Origin: Craterostigma plantagineum
Lineage: Eukaryota; Streptophyta; Magnoliopsida; Lamiales; Linderniaceae
Reading direction: 5' to 3'
Assembly: GCA_027422505.1 (NCBI GenBank)
Contig: JAPQWV010000356.1
Location: 310,001 to 374,000, forward strand
Length of the DNA stretch: 64,000 nucleotides
A program made the translations under genes and the position numbers. The notes below the pieces were generated by a model. The model was not told the DNA's origin, did no database searches, and was given only the letters and a program-made list of their open reading frames with translations. Position 1 is the stretch's first letter. Every line of letters starts with the position of its first letter. Below are positions 33,527 to 44,343 of this stretch, one piece after another.

Positions 33527-34270
33527 TTGTTTGTCGTTATAACGGGTAGATCGTTTAAGCGTCGTTTGGCTACGTTCGTTGGCGCTCGCCTTTCGGCATC
33601 CAACGAAGCTGATGTTGAAGAGACCCAGCCACCACTGCCTTCTCCACAATTGGGAATGACATCGACGAGTGGACCATCAGCTTCTACTGCATCTATGATT
33701 CCCGTCACGGGTGAACACGGAGCGCCAGGAAAGCCTAAGTTGATTCCTTATAGTCTAGAATGACATGTATATTAAACTAATATATATACCTTTTTAATAT
33801 AAGTTTACAATATGTTATGTTTCGCTTAGTTTAGGTTCGACAAGAGCACTATGGTTAGTACGGTGACTCAAGCATTCAAGGCCTACATGCAAGGACCATG
33901 GACATGTCTTAGCGATGTCCCTGATGATGTAGTAGAGCGTTGGTGGTTCTATTTTCGGGTTAGTGACCTTAATTTAGTATATATTTCATTGGACTACACT
34001 AACTAGAAATTTTGTAGGAGAGGTATTCGTGGGATCCTTTTGCGGCGGTGGTCGTATAGACCAAATTTCTCGACGTTCTTTGTAAGCGGCTCAAAGATAA
34101 CATGCGAGCCGAAGGACTTAAATTGGAGAAAGATCCATCATATAAGTCTAAATTCTTGAGAAAGACGGTTATCTCTTGCGTTTAAAGAAAGATCCAATAC
34201 GCGGAAGGCTAACCGTTTTGGTCGGAATGGTAAAGCTGCGAAGTCCACGCAAGGATCGTGCTCTACGAGC
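33527..34270 (+). pseudogene. TnpA-class (plant transposase 24-like) gene fragment in the CACTA element
   Basis: An open exon-like frame, 33527-33763 (RRLATFVGARLSASNEADVE, then Pro/Ser/Thr-rich), is followed after a possible intron by FDKSTMVSTVTQAFKAYMQG and VPDDVVERWWFYFR (from about 33835). After another possible intron comes ERYSWDPF with CKRLKDNMRAEGLKL. The W-rich layout resembles the plant En/Spm-associated Transposase_24 family. Stops in the last exon (for example near 34058 and 34182) show decay. Confidence 0.5.
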
Positions 34271-34759
34271 TACAAGAAGATGGTAAGTTTTGATTTCATT
34301 CAATTATTTGTAAAAGTCCCTTCAATCTTCAATATTTAATCGTTATTGTTATATTTTCAACTTGTATGTTAATGGACAGGCTGCACAGAATTAGGGAGCC
34401 CTTCCTCCACCTCATCATATTTATTTGCAGAACCACACCAAGAAGAAGACAAGTCATTCATCGGATGAGAAAGCTTAGAAGAGGATGGTAAGTAAATTTC
34501 ATTTATTGATATTTTTGGGTTGAATATGTTAGAATGGAATTATTGTCGTTATTATGTGTGGAATGAAATATGTTGATTTGTAATTGGGTTATAGTGTTGC
34601 AAAGAATGATTTGAATAGGTTGGTCATTTTATAGGGGAGGTTCTGTCGAAATTTTATGTCCTTTGAAATATTTGTTTACTTGTGTTATTGGGTTATAGTG
34701 TTGCAAAGAATGGTTTAACAGGCGGATTTTAATGCAAAGAAGGCATCTAATACATCCAT

Positions 34760-35146
34760 GTGAGACGCACAAGCTTTCTATGGGTTTCAGGAGGTTATAG
34801 GAGGTTCCAGAACATACCAGGCATGGGTAATGCGTCCAACCTCTTCTTTGAGACACCTCCAGAGCCGTCCCTATCGAGCGCCAATAGCTACATTCTTTCC
34901 CAGCATGTTCAGATACAAGAGGAGTTGAAGGAGACTCGAGCAGAGCTTAGCGCGTTGAAGAAGAACTACGCTGAGGTCAATCAGTTCTTAGGGCATTTAG
35001 GTTTTCGTAGAGAGTCACATAATTCTGACGCGGTCGACTTGGATGCCGATGATACGCAGACATGTGCCGCTGCGATCTCTGAACAGAATGCTCATCACCA
35101 CGATGACTTCCCAAACGGTGGTAGTTCCGGCCACGGCATGGCGTAG
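34760..35146 (+). CDS. C-terminal coiled-coil segment of the CACTA-encoded protein
   Basis: The frame shows LSSANSYILSQHVQIQEELK, then TRAELSALKKNYAEVNQFL, a typical coiled coil at about residues 40-75, and an acidic, His-rich tail (HHHDDFPNGG). It is probably the last exon of the TnpA-class gene that starts upstream. The exact splice structure cannot be settled by eye. Confidence 0.4.
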   Translation: MRRTSFLWVSGGYRRFQNIPGMGNASNLFFETPPEPSLSSANSYILSQHVQIQEELKETRAELSALKKNYAEVNQFLGHLGFRRESHNSDAVDLDADDTQTCAAAISEQNAHHHDDFPNGGSSGHGMA

Positions 35147-35184
35147 TTCTATTACTCCACGTCTGGTTTTTTTTTATGTTGAGA

Positions 35185-35543
35185 TGACTTTTTCGACATT
35201 CAGATGTATTTATTATTTAATGCATTTATGCTATTTGGTTTTAAGTTTTTTACATATATATTCTAAGAAATTACATCACTAAATTCTTTAAAAAAAGGAA
35301 AAATTTCGTATAGCGACTACACACTGGTTGCCGTGTAGTCGGAAGTGGCGACTAGTGTGGCGACTACGACTGTAGTTGGGATTTCCGACTACACGGCAAC
35401 CAGTGTGTAGTCGCTTACGGAATTTTTCCTTTTTTTTAAAGAATTTAGTGATATAATTTCTTAGAATATATATGTAAAAAACTTAAAACCAAATAGCATA
35501 AATGCATCACATAATAAATACATCTGAATGTCGAAAAAAGTCA
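35185..35543. repeat. Long near-perfect palindrome inside the CACTA element
   Basis: The left arm, about 35185-35345, and right arm, about 35382-35543, are reverse complements with few mismatches. For example GCATTTATGCTATTTGGTTT pairs with AAACCAAATAGCATAAATGC, and CTACACACTGGTTGCCGTGT with ACACGGCAACCAGTGTGTAG. The loop is about 37 bases. A transcript would fold into a hairpin with a stem of about 160 base pairs. Confidence 0.92.
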
Positions 35544-36119
35544 ATACTAGTCGCCACAATTTGGCGACTACGAAGCAGTCGGAATGTAGTCGGAAACTAG
35601 CGACTACAAACTCAATCGCTGTAGTCGGTACTATTACCGACTATGCATCGTAGTCGGATGTAGTCGGGAACCGCGACTAATTACCGACCACGGGCAGGTT
35701 AGCGACAAGGGGTTTAGCAACTACTTTCGCTAGGCGTTTTAGCGACTAACATTTCGTTGTTAGCGACTGAGATATGTAGTCGGTAAAAGTCCTTTTTTTG
35801 TAGTGTTATGTTGGCGTAGTAAACGGTTTGTTGGCCAATATAGTTGCCAATGCGCCTACTCAGCCTAATTGTGAATATCAAACGTCAAATACTGATCAAG
35901 GAGTGACCGCTTATGGTAAAGCATTTTGCGACAATTCTAAGAGCGAAGATCAATGCAGGGAGTGCTAGCGCGCTTGCAATATCGAACTATTCATTCAACT
36001 GTGTGGGCCAGCGATTAGCGCGCTCGATTTGACGGCTTGCATATCGATTTGACGGCTTGCAACGTTAAGTACTTAAACGAGCCTTTCAATTGAAAAGAAA
36101 AATTGGAAAAAGGAGATTC

Positions 36120-36612
36120 TTCCTATAGCGGCCTTTCACTATATACACTTCAGCTATATGCAAAATCAAAGATGTGGCTTATTTAACCCATCTTCCTCCT
36201 TTTCGCATGATGTTATTATGTCCTGATGTGTTACAAATAATGATGGGATGCCTGCATTTATCTCTCGTCAATGTGGTTATTTTTCACCTCTAATACTAAC
36301 ACACGGTCTAATCAAAGAAATCATTACATAATCTCCTTCACTTTTCATCAGAGAGTTGTTGAACGTTCTCGGGCGGAGTCGTTTGCTATGAAAGATAGTT
36401 TTTTACCATCTTTCTTGTCATGGCATTTTTTGTTCTTTTAATTATGTTCTTCTGTGGGCGAGGTGGCTCTTCTTATGAGAAAGGTAGAACTGGATTTCAT
36501 AGGGTACCCTACTGCCGTCCGAGGTCACCCATAGCTCCCGCAGTCCGAGGTCGCCGTACCTCGCTCATTATAAGTCATAACAGCGTATTAAATCTGAGTT
36601 TGTTTAGGAATT
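36120..36612. other. 3-prime flank of duplication unit B and unassigned DNA
   Basis: Up to about 36330 this matches the 3-prime region of unit A (GCGGCCTTTCACTATATA, GATGTGGCTT, AATAATGATGGGATGCCT). From there to 36612 I see nothing recognisable; the frame at 36420-36650 runs into the LTR and is not convincing. Confidence 0.6.
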
Positions 36613-37076
36613 TGTTGAAACCAGGATCAAAACCAGCTAGATTAAACTAAGTTCGATGGGCAGAGTTTGGGAATCAGCTGTGTTGAATTTTATAAAGGGT
36701 CAGTGAAGAAGGAAGACGTGAAGGTCAAGAAAGCGTTTTAAACTGTCTAACTTATAAAGACGCTTTGGCCATCGACGTTTTCACTTACATCTAGTTTAAA
36801 TAGGGCGGGATAATTCATTGTTTAAATAGCTAACACACATTTCCCGTTTTTCACACTATACACTGTGTGTGCGTGTTCTTCACGAGTCTTCTTCGTTTCT
36901 GGGTTATATAGCAGTTGATTTTAGATGTATGCGATCACTGTAGTCAGTGATTCCTAGTCTGTTCGACGCCAGTGTCAATAAGATTGTGATTGCCTTTGGC
37001 GTGCATGTAGGATTGAATTCAATCTGAACCACGTTAAGCGATTGTGTCCCACAACTTTAATCCTTACAATTTGATA
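36613..37076 (+). repeat. 5-prime LTR of the older copia element
   Basis: The LTR is about 464 bp and contains CACACACATTTCCCG-like and ACACTGTGTGTGCGTG segments shared with the 3-prime copy. The last bases are ambiguous: it could also end at CTTACA (37068), nine bases before the primer site. Confidence 0.85.
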
Positions 37077-37088
37077 TGGTATCAGAGC
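37077..37088 (+). promoter_or_regulatory. Primer-binding site (initiator Met tRNA)
   Basis: TGGTATCAGAGC follows the 5-prime LTR directly, matching the 3-prime end of plant initiator methionine tRNA. Confidence 0.93.
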
Positions 37089-37159
37089 AATTGCTCTTAA
37101 TCGTGCATCGAGGTTGATTCAGTGTTTGAAATTCACAATTTGGAAAGCAAAGGATCAAG

Positions 37160-37440
37160 ATGAGTGATTCGATTTCCGCTAATTCCAACAGTTCAGCTAT
37201 GGCATCACCGTGCATGATCCCTATTTCTTGAGTGCGAACGACACCTCAGGGCAGCTTCTCATCCATGAACAGTTGAATGGAGACAATTATGCGACTTGGA
37301 GTCGCGCTATGATCATTGCACTCACTGGAAGAAATAAAGAAGGGTTCGTCAATTGTGACATCAAAGTTGTCGGGAGAATGAACCAGTTTTTCTTAATAAG
37401 CTGTCGGAGAAACCTGGCATAGCAGGCTGGGACATCCCTC
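37160..37440 (+). pseudogene. Copia gag N-terminal fragment
   Basis: A start ATG at 37160 is followed by a frame change near 37205. The conserved gag opening SGQLLIHEQLNGDNYATWSR and AMIIALTGRNKEGFVN then reads in the frame 37210-37422. The remainder of gag is deleted. Confidence 0.75.
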
Positions 37441-37459
37441 TGACAGGGTTCTTAGCATA

Positions 37460-38310
37460 CTTAAGAATAGATTGAGGGGCGATTGTTATGTCTCAGATAC
37501 ATGCTGTATGATTTGCCCTTTGGCTAAGCAAAAGAGAATTTCATTTCCTAATAGTGGTAGTTTAGCATGCTTAGCCTTTGACTTCATACATGGTGATGTA
37601 TGGGGACCCTTCCATGTCCCATCACACCTAGGACACCAATACTTTATGACCATTGTGGATGATCACACACGTTTTACATGGCTGTTTATGCTTAAATACA
37701 AATCAGAGGTGCATTTTAGCTATTTTTTAGCTCTAGTTGAAACTCAATTCAAGAGTAAGGTGAAAACTGTGAGAACTGACAATGCTAGAGAGTTTAACCT
37801 TGTCAATCTGTTTAGGAACCAGGGTATTATCCACCATTTATCATGTGTACAAACCCCACAACAGAATTCGGTTGTTGAGAGGAAGCATCAACACCTCTTG
37901 AATGTGGCCCGTTCTTTATATTTTCAGTCATGTGTACCTATTGAATTATGATCTGAGTGTGTCTTAACTGCTACCTTATCAATAGAACACCTTCTGTGAA
38001 ATTAGATAGCAAGAGTCCTTTTGAACTTTATCAAAAACCTTTTAACTATGATTTGCTGCGAGTGTTTGGATGCCTCTGCTTTTCCTCTACTCTAGCAGCA
38101 GGAAGGCGAAAGTTTGATCCACGGCACGGAAATGTGTGTTCTAGGATACAAGGTGATGGATCTACTAACAAGGGAGATGTTTGTCTCAAGGGATGTCAGA
38201 TTTGTTGAGAATGAATATCCTTTCAAATGCCATGAATCTGCTACCTCTCCCAGTGATCCTTTTTCATCCCAAGTCCTTCCCATGCCTCATTCATCAGAAG
38301 TAGTCCAGTA
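37460..38310 (+). pseudogene. Copia integrase, broken
   Basis: The frame 37472-37951 carries [56 protein letters not shown] and [17 protein letters not shown]. The catalytic D, D and E positions are therefore still visible. A stop at 37949 and a frame change follow, then [17 protein letters not shown] and [10 protein letters not shown]. Confidence 0.8.
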
Positions 38311-38689
38311 ACCAGATATTGGCTCTGTGACAGCTCCCCAGTCAGCTGCTGCTACACAGGCACTGCCACAACAAACTCTTGGCTCAGAAGCAGTTTGTCA
38401 GCCACATACAGGTTCCCCTGCTGAAGGATTAGCTAATGAGGACCTTTACTCAGAAGGGAGTGGTGCATCTGAAGATGGTCTTTCTGAAGGGAATGGCTCA
38501 TAGTCTGCAGAGGATCACACTGAGAGTCCACCTCAGGCCCATGAGGTCCATACCAAGTCAGGCAGAGCCACAAGGAGACTAGCATATTTGCAGGATTATC
38601 ACTGCAATGCATGGCATAACAAGAGAGTCCTCTACCCACTGTCTGATTGTCTGTCATATGACCACTGCCCCCAACAGCTTCAGAACTTC

Positions 38690-40250
38690 ATCATATGACA
38701 GAAGAGCCCAAGAGCTTTGCTCAGGCCCTGAGATCAGACCATTGGGTTCAAGCCATGAATGAGGAACTGAGGGCACTCGAGGACAATGAAACATGGACTG
38801 TTATGCCCTTGCCTCCAGGAAATAAAACAGTTGGTAATAGGTGGGTCTACAAATTGAAGTATGATGCCTCAGGGAAAATAGAGAAGTATAAAGCCCGTTT
38901 GGTGGCAAATGGCTATGACCAGTGGGAATGTGTGGACTACATGGATACCTTTGCCCCGGTTGCAAAGCCGAATACCATCAAAATCATCATTGCTTTAGCA
39001 GCTAAACTTGGTTGGCAGCTTGCTCAATTAGATATCAGTAATGCCTTTCTCCATGGGGAATTGACTGAGGAAGTTTTTATGGATTTGCCACAGGGTTTTA
39101 GCAAGGCTTATGGGCAAGACAGCTCTGAAAAGCTTGTTTGTAAACTCCATAAATCCATATATGGTCTCAAACAAGCATCAAAGGAATGGAATAAGAAGTT
39201 TACAGCAGCTGTGACAGATTTTGGATTCGTACAAACTCAGTCTGATCACACTTTATTTGTCAAAGGCTTGGGTGATCAGACTCTTATATTGGTGGTTTAT
39301 GTAGACGACATTATTCTGGCAGGGGCTGCAGCAGATCAACTCCAGAAAGCCAAGGCATTTCTCAGTTCTTGCTTCAAAGTTAAAGACTTGGGTGAGCTGA
39401 GATTTTTCTAGGGATAGAGATAGCCAGAACTGAGGAGGGAATCTATCTATCCCAAAGGCAATATACTCTACAGATGTTGGAGGACACGGGGTACTTGACT
39501 GCCAAGCCGCTGTCTACGCCTATGAACCCATGCCAACACATCACAGCAAATGATGGGGAACTACTCCCAAATCCTTTCCAGTATCGCAGGCTAATTGGAA
39601 GGATGTTGTACCTGACATTTACACGCCCAGACATCTCCTTTGCAGTTCAAAAACCGAGCCAATATATGGGTGCACCACGCACGGGACATTTGATGGCAGC
39701 CCACCATTTATTGCGCTACCAAAGAATTCCACTGGACAGGGCATCTTTATGGCAGCTGATCAGAATTTTGTTCTTTCAGCCTTCTCTGACACAGACTGGG
39801 GGGCTTGTAGGGATACGAGAAAATCACACAGGATTCTGCACCTTTCTTGGCAGCTCCTTGATTACTTGGAAGGCGAAAAAGCAAGCAACTGTGTCACGTT
39901 CGTCAACCGAAGCAGAGTATCGAGCTTTAGCTTCTACTGTCGCTGAGGTCTTGTGGATCAGAGGATTATTTGCTGAACTACACATCATTAGGGGACAATT
40001 GCCCGTTGTGTACTGCGACAACCAGTCGGCACTGAAGCTAGCTTTGAATCCTAGATTTCACGAATGATCAAAGCACATAGAGATTGATTGTCATTTCGTT
40101 CGGCATCACATCACAAAGGGAACAATTAAGGTGTTGTTCAGTCCGAGCATCAGCTCGCTGACCTTTTTACTAAGTCCCTCACCGGGCCCATACTGAAGCA
40201 GCTCATGCTCAAGATGTCTGTGAGAAACTACTTCCATCCATTTTGCGGGG
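38690..40250 (+). pseudogene. Copia reverse transcriptase and RNase H, broken
   Basis: The reverse transcriptase frame 38695-39411 has SDHWVQAMNEELRALEDNET, KYKARLVANGYDQWECVDY, QLDISNAFLHGEL, IYGLKQASKEWNKKF and the catalytic VYVDDIILAG. A stop at 39409 precedes the frame 39474-40067, which has LSTPMNPCQH, RRLIGRMLYLTFTRPDISFA and RSSTEAEYRALAST, ending at a stop in the RNase H C-terminal region. Frame changes near 39720-39790 disrupt RNase H. Confidence 0.85.
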
Positions 40251-40253
40251 GGC

Positions 40254-40725
40254 TGTTGAAACCAGGATCAAAACCAGCTAGATTAAACTAAGTTCGATGG
40301 GCAGAGTTTGGGAATCAGCTGTGTTGAATTTTATAAAGGGTCAATGAAGAAGGAAGGCGCGAAGGTGAAGAAAGTGTTTTATACTGTCTAACTTATAAAG
40401 ACGCTTTGGCCATCAACCTTTTCACTTACAGCTAGTTTAAAAAGGGGCAGGAATAATTCACTGTTTAATTAGCTAACACACATTTCCCGTTTTTCACACT
40501 TTACACTGTGTGTGCGTGTTCTTCACGAGTCTTTTTCGTTTCTGCCTGGGTTATTTACCTGTTGATTTTAGATGTATGCAATCACTGTAATCAGTGATTC
40601 CTAGTCTGTATGATCGCCAGTGTCAATAAGATTGTGATTGCCTTTGACCGTGGATGTAGGATTGAATTCAATCCGAACCACGTTAAGCGATTGTGTTCCA
40701 CCACTTTAATCCTTACAATTTGATA
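40254..40725 (+). repeat. 3-prime LTR of the older copia element
   Basis: It follows the purine tract GCGGGGGGC and repeats the 5-prime LTR with many differences, for example GGAAGGCGCGAAGG against GGAAGACGTGAAGG. Confidence 0.88.
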
Positions 40726-41054
40726 AAATTGAAGATTTCTAGATAAAAATGAAAAATATATTGGTACGACATTCGAAGCATGACGCACTGTTGTTTGATA
40801 ATATTGATATTGTTTTCTTTTTGTTTTTTTAGCGTACAAATTCTGATCAAGGGAAGGATTAGGGTTTAAATGCTACGATATTAATAACGAAAATTGTCAA
40901 CTTCGCTTCGTGGATTACGAGAGATAGATACAAATCTTTACCATGTAGCATCTATCGTTGACCTTGACTATATGACTAATATTAGTAGCGAAATATCCTC
41001 GAATAATATAATAATATATCTATTATACATGTGTACAATCTAAATTTTTTTTGG

Positions 41055-41425
41055 ACTTTAAACATAAATACACATTTGCATAAAAATTTGTAAGTCAGTA
41101 CCATGTCAGTATTTTTTTATATGTAGGTAATTTTTTGCACATAGGTACCTGATCCGCCACAAGTACGCCATGTAACACTTTTAAGTACCATATAGCAACG
41201 TATTAGGGTATGTCATACGATGAGAAAATGATATGTCATATTACACATTAAGATACCATATAGAAACCGTATATAGTACCGTATAAATTTCTGACGTGTT
41301 ACGCAATACACACATAAAAAGGTACGTCAAGATTGAAAAATTTGGTACAGTAAAATGGATATTTATCTATAAAAATTTATGAACATAGGTATTGATTTAT
41401 AAATTTGTATTCAATTGGGTAATGT
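41055..41425. mobile_element. Diverged Mutator-like MITE (GGTACC family)
   Basis: The segment shares the internal layout of the copies at 45084, 59191 and 61340: GTGTTACGCAATACACA-like words, GTACCATATAG and a GCACATAGGTACC motif next to inverted end regions. No clear target duplication is visible, so the ends are approximate. Confidence 0.5.
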
Positions 41426-41849
41426 TTAGATGTCACTCTGATTCTTCATTCTTTGCATATATTACAGGGTCTATTATGACGTCATTGAAGAACTATTCGT
41501 CTTCATATGCACCCTAAAATAATCGAAAATTATTGGTTCAAAACCATGTGAATAACAAGACAATATCTCACAACATCACTGACTGAAAATCCATTAACAA
41601 ACTCATATTTACTGGATGATGACGTGTCGCGTGCAGAATTTTAGTATAACAACAAATTTATGTAAGTAAATAAATAGATACATTAAGAACGTAATAGAAA
41701 CATAGGAAGACGATGTATATGACTTTTCAACCCTTTAGCACATCTTCATTCACCTGTCAATGTTCAAATAATAGAACATTAAAAACATATTACCAAAATA
41801 TAAAGGTATAGTGTTCACATGAAATCAGGGTAATTTAATAAATGGACCC

Positions 41850-42366
41850 TTACTTGGTAATAACATAGACGGCATAGATGATGCCGGGGATATAACCTAA
41901 TATTGTCAGAAGCAAGCTGATCCAAAATTCAGCCTGCAAAATATGATGGAAAACTCAATAAATAAATATTCGAGACACTCATATATATACATATTCTATT
42001 ATCTTGGCCGTTTATTTTCACCTTATTAAAACATAATCGAAACATATGTACCTTTTAGGTACATGTAAGAAACTACAAGAATTTTGTATATTTTAGTTTC
42101 AAAAGGCTCCTACTAATAATTTCTTTATATAACCATAATATACAGGATTTTCCGTTTAGAATGATCGTGGGATACTTACCCGTGGATCCAATCTATTCTG
42201 ATACTACATATTCGTCACTCCTCGTAGTATATCATATTTTCTAATTTATATATTTCCATCTCAAAGTAACTAAAGCTATCAAATGAGGACGATAATGATA
42301 GAATGAGAAATTTGATTACTGAATTGCTAACAAATACATTAGGAATATTCATACACACACACACAC

Positions 42367-42414
<48 letters not shown>

Positions 42415-42505
42415 TAACCATTACCCTGCAACCATACTTGAGGAAGACGCCGAGAGGAGGCAAAAGAATCGCCACAAGAATATCAACAAAAGTTGCCGTT
42501 GTCAT
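41850..42505 (-). CDS. RCI2: PMP3/RCI2 family small hydrophobic protein, two exons
   Basis: Exon 1 (42505-42425) encodes MTTATFVDILVAILLPPLGV followed by FLKYGCR. Exon 2 (41933-41850) encodes AEFWISLLLTILGYIPGIIY followed by AVYVITK and a TAA stop. The junction has donor AGG/GTAATG and acceptor TTTTGCAG/GCT, both canonical and in phase. The product is 54 residues, the usual size, with two membrane segments joined by the conserved GC and EFW loop. Family members (RCI2A/LTI6, yeast PMP3) are plasma-membrane proteolipids induced by cold and salt that affect membrane potential and ion balance. The role here is inferred from family. The intron (41934-42424) holds a CA/TA microsatellite. A one-exon reading through the intron is wrong. 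Confidence 0.93.
42352..42408. repeat. (CA)n(TA)n microsatellite in the PMP3/RCI2 intron
   Basis: A run of about 8 CA repeats is followed by about 20 TA repeats within the single intron. It begins about 16 bases from the splice donor side on the gene strand, so length changes could affect intron size but not coding. Confidence 0.9.
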
Positions 42506-44343
42506 TTTTTGCCACCTTTGATGATTCGCTTTTGCTATTTGGTATATGTTAAACTTAGGACGAAATGATGTTTATGAAGCTAATATATAATCTATTTGTG
42601 AACTTAGTTAGGTGTAAGATTTCTCGACAATGCGTAGGGATGGGGCAACGAGGCAAAGTTTAATAGGAGATCAGACATTAGAAGGTAATCTTCATTTTTG
42701 TTTTCATAAGCCACTTGCATTGTTTTAATTGGCTGTATGTTGTTATTCAATAAAACGACAATTGTCACGTACTAAATTAATCATCGAGTCTTAATTATTT
42801 GCCACGACTGCGACGAAGGAACAAAGTTGTTGATCTAAAGGACAGCTCATGCAATAACAATTATGGAGTCGATAATTCTACCTGGATAGAGCATCTCAAT
42901 TACTTTTTTTTTTATATTTTTTTCCTAATTACATAACATTTTAGGAGTGACACATGTATATTCAGATTACTTCAGTTTTTCGTTCCCTAACTTGTGACGT
43001 ATTTCCACCATTTCATGACGAGACATTTTGTGTGACCACGTTGGAATAGTAATGGGGTTGTAAACATATGTCAAAATTGTTTGAAAAATAAAATGCCCTT
43101 CAACTCACACAAAACCCTAAGATTGAAGTTTCATTTTTAACATCAATTGATAATAGATGTATTCTAATATACCAAAGGAACGGTAAAACTAAAAAAAAAA
43201 ATCCTAGAATCACTTATCAAAAAATGTATCACAAAGTGAATTTTATACGTTTTCTATCATCCGCATAGATGCGTTAGAAATGCATAATATGAGTTTTATA
43301 TTTAAAAATTGCAGTTAAAAGTCTTCTTATTTTTTTAATAAGCATCCTTACAAAAATACAAAAATAAAAAATAGATAAAAAGTAATTGAAGTATTTTCTT
43401 AAATTATAAATATACTATTAATATTTTTTGCTTATTTATTTAGATGTAGTGTAATAATAAATTATTATTTTTTTCAAGTTCTAAACTATTTGAGTAATAT
43501 TGAAAAGTTCCAAAAATTGGTATAAAATTGCATTTTGGAAATAGCCCTTTGAGTTTGAGAACGAGTTACGCTTGGAGAATGATTACTGCATTTTTAGTTT
43601 GAGAATGCGTTTGAGTTTGAAATTGAATTTGTCGGTTGGATATGCACTAATTTATGCATGTCTAAATCTTCCTATTTGATCAATGTGAAATTTGTTTTGA
43701 CAACTAACAAACTTCACATCTAACGTAAAATCATCAAATGGGTCTCCCTTCAACGAAACTCATTCCGAATTCACCCAACAAAAAGAGCCATGAAATTCGA
43801 ACCACTCCCAAACCATTAGGCCAAATCCCAAATAGGTACCAAATGAATTAATTTTGCAATAAAAAAGTACAAACAAGGAGCAGTTTCCTATGATATGCTT
43901 CTCTTCATTCCAACATAGTAAATGCGAAACTGCTCTAAAAAGATGCCCAAAATGCTCCATAATCCCCCAATAAAGATTTTGACAAATTGTTCTTAGTCTC
44001 ACAAAAAGCTCAACTCAACAGCAGATTTAGTAACCTCAGCTATAGATCGACGATCAACGCATGCGAAGGCGCAAAAAACGACACGATAAATTGCACAAAA
44101 CTGAGCTAAAAGTGAAGCCACTAATTCTTCATCAAGAATCAGCAAGAAAAATTAGGATCAAGAAAGTAATGAAGTAATCAGCACTGTAACACACATGGAG
44201 TGAAGTTAAGCAATGAATAAAGCTACAGTCTTTAGTGAAACTAACACACGAAAGAATAAGGCACAGAATTTGGAATCGAAAGAACTACTATTTGAACAAA
44301 TTTTATCCAAGAATTCCTACCATTTTTTTTCGATTGAATCCCA
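42506..44343. other. Intergenic, no gene recognised
   Basis: AT-rich sequence without convincing coding potential. Part of 43760-44343 may be the 3-prime untranslated region of the minus-strand gene at 44344-44922. Confidence 0.5.

Larger units (their letters stand above)
32098..35805 (+). mobile_element. CACTA (En/Spm) transposon inserted in Gnk2 copy B
   Basis: The ends are CACTACAAAAAACAGC and, on the other strand, CACTACAAAAAAAGGAC. A perfect 3-bp target duplication TTA lies at 32095-32097 and 35806-35808. Both ends carry dense GCGACTAC/GTAGTCGC subterminal repeats. The 3708-bp interior encodes pieces of a TnpA-class protein but no Tnp2 transposase is seen, so the element looks non-autonomous. 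The host sequence on both sides matches Gnk2 copy A without the insert. Confidence 0.95.
31948..36093 (+). pseudogene. Gnk2-type gene copy B, broken and split by a CACTA element
   Basis: The coding sequence begins MGKLAFVRVLISGLLLFAIS at 31948, parallel to copy A, and is interrupted at 32098 by a 3708-bp CACTA insertion. It resumes at 35809 and ends KYLNEPFN at 36093. Independent lesions are a frame break and stop soon after the signal peptide, a TAG in place of a codon just after the C-X2-C pair, and a short tandem duplication of ATTTGACGGCTTGCA near 36025-36060. The matching promoter region survives at 31555-31947. It can no longer make the secreted antifungal-type protein. Confidence 0.9.
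36613..40725 (+). mobile_element. Older Ty1/copia retrotransposon with internal deletion
   Basis: LTRs at 36613-37076 and 40254-40725 both begin TGTTGAAACCAGGATC and share CCTTACAATTTGATA at the end. The flanks GAATT and AAATT are a near-match for a 5-bp target duplication. The LTRs differ at roughly 30 positions plus indels, so this insertion is much older than the one at 26155. Gag is joined almost directly to integrase, so the gag end and protease are deleted. Pol motifs fit the Ale/Retrofit-like group. Confidence 0.9.

Noticed and set aside
42215..42505. A 96-codon single-exon protein on the minus strand
   Set aside because: Its C-terminal part is translated intron and TA microsatellite; the spliced two-exon PMP3/RCI2 reading explains the locus fully.
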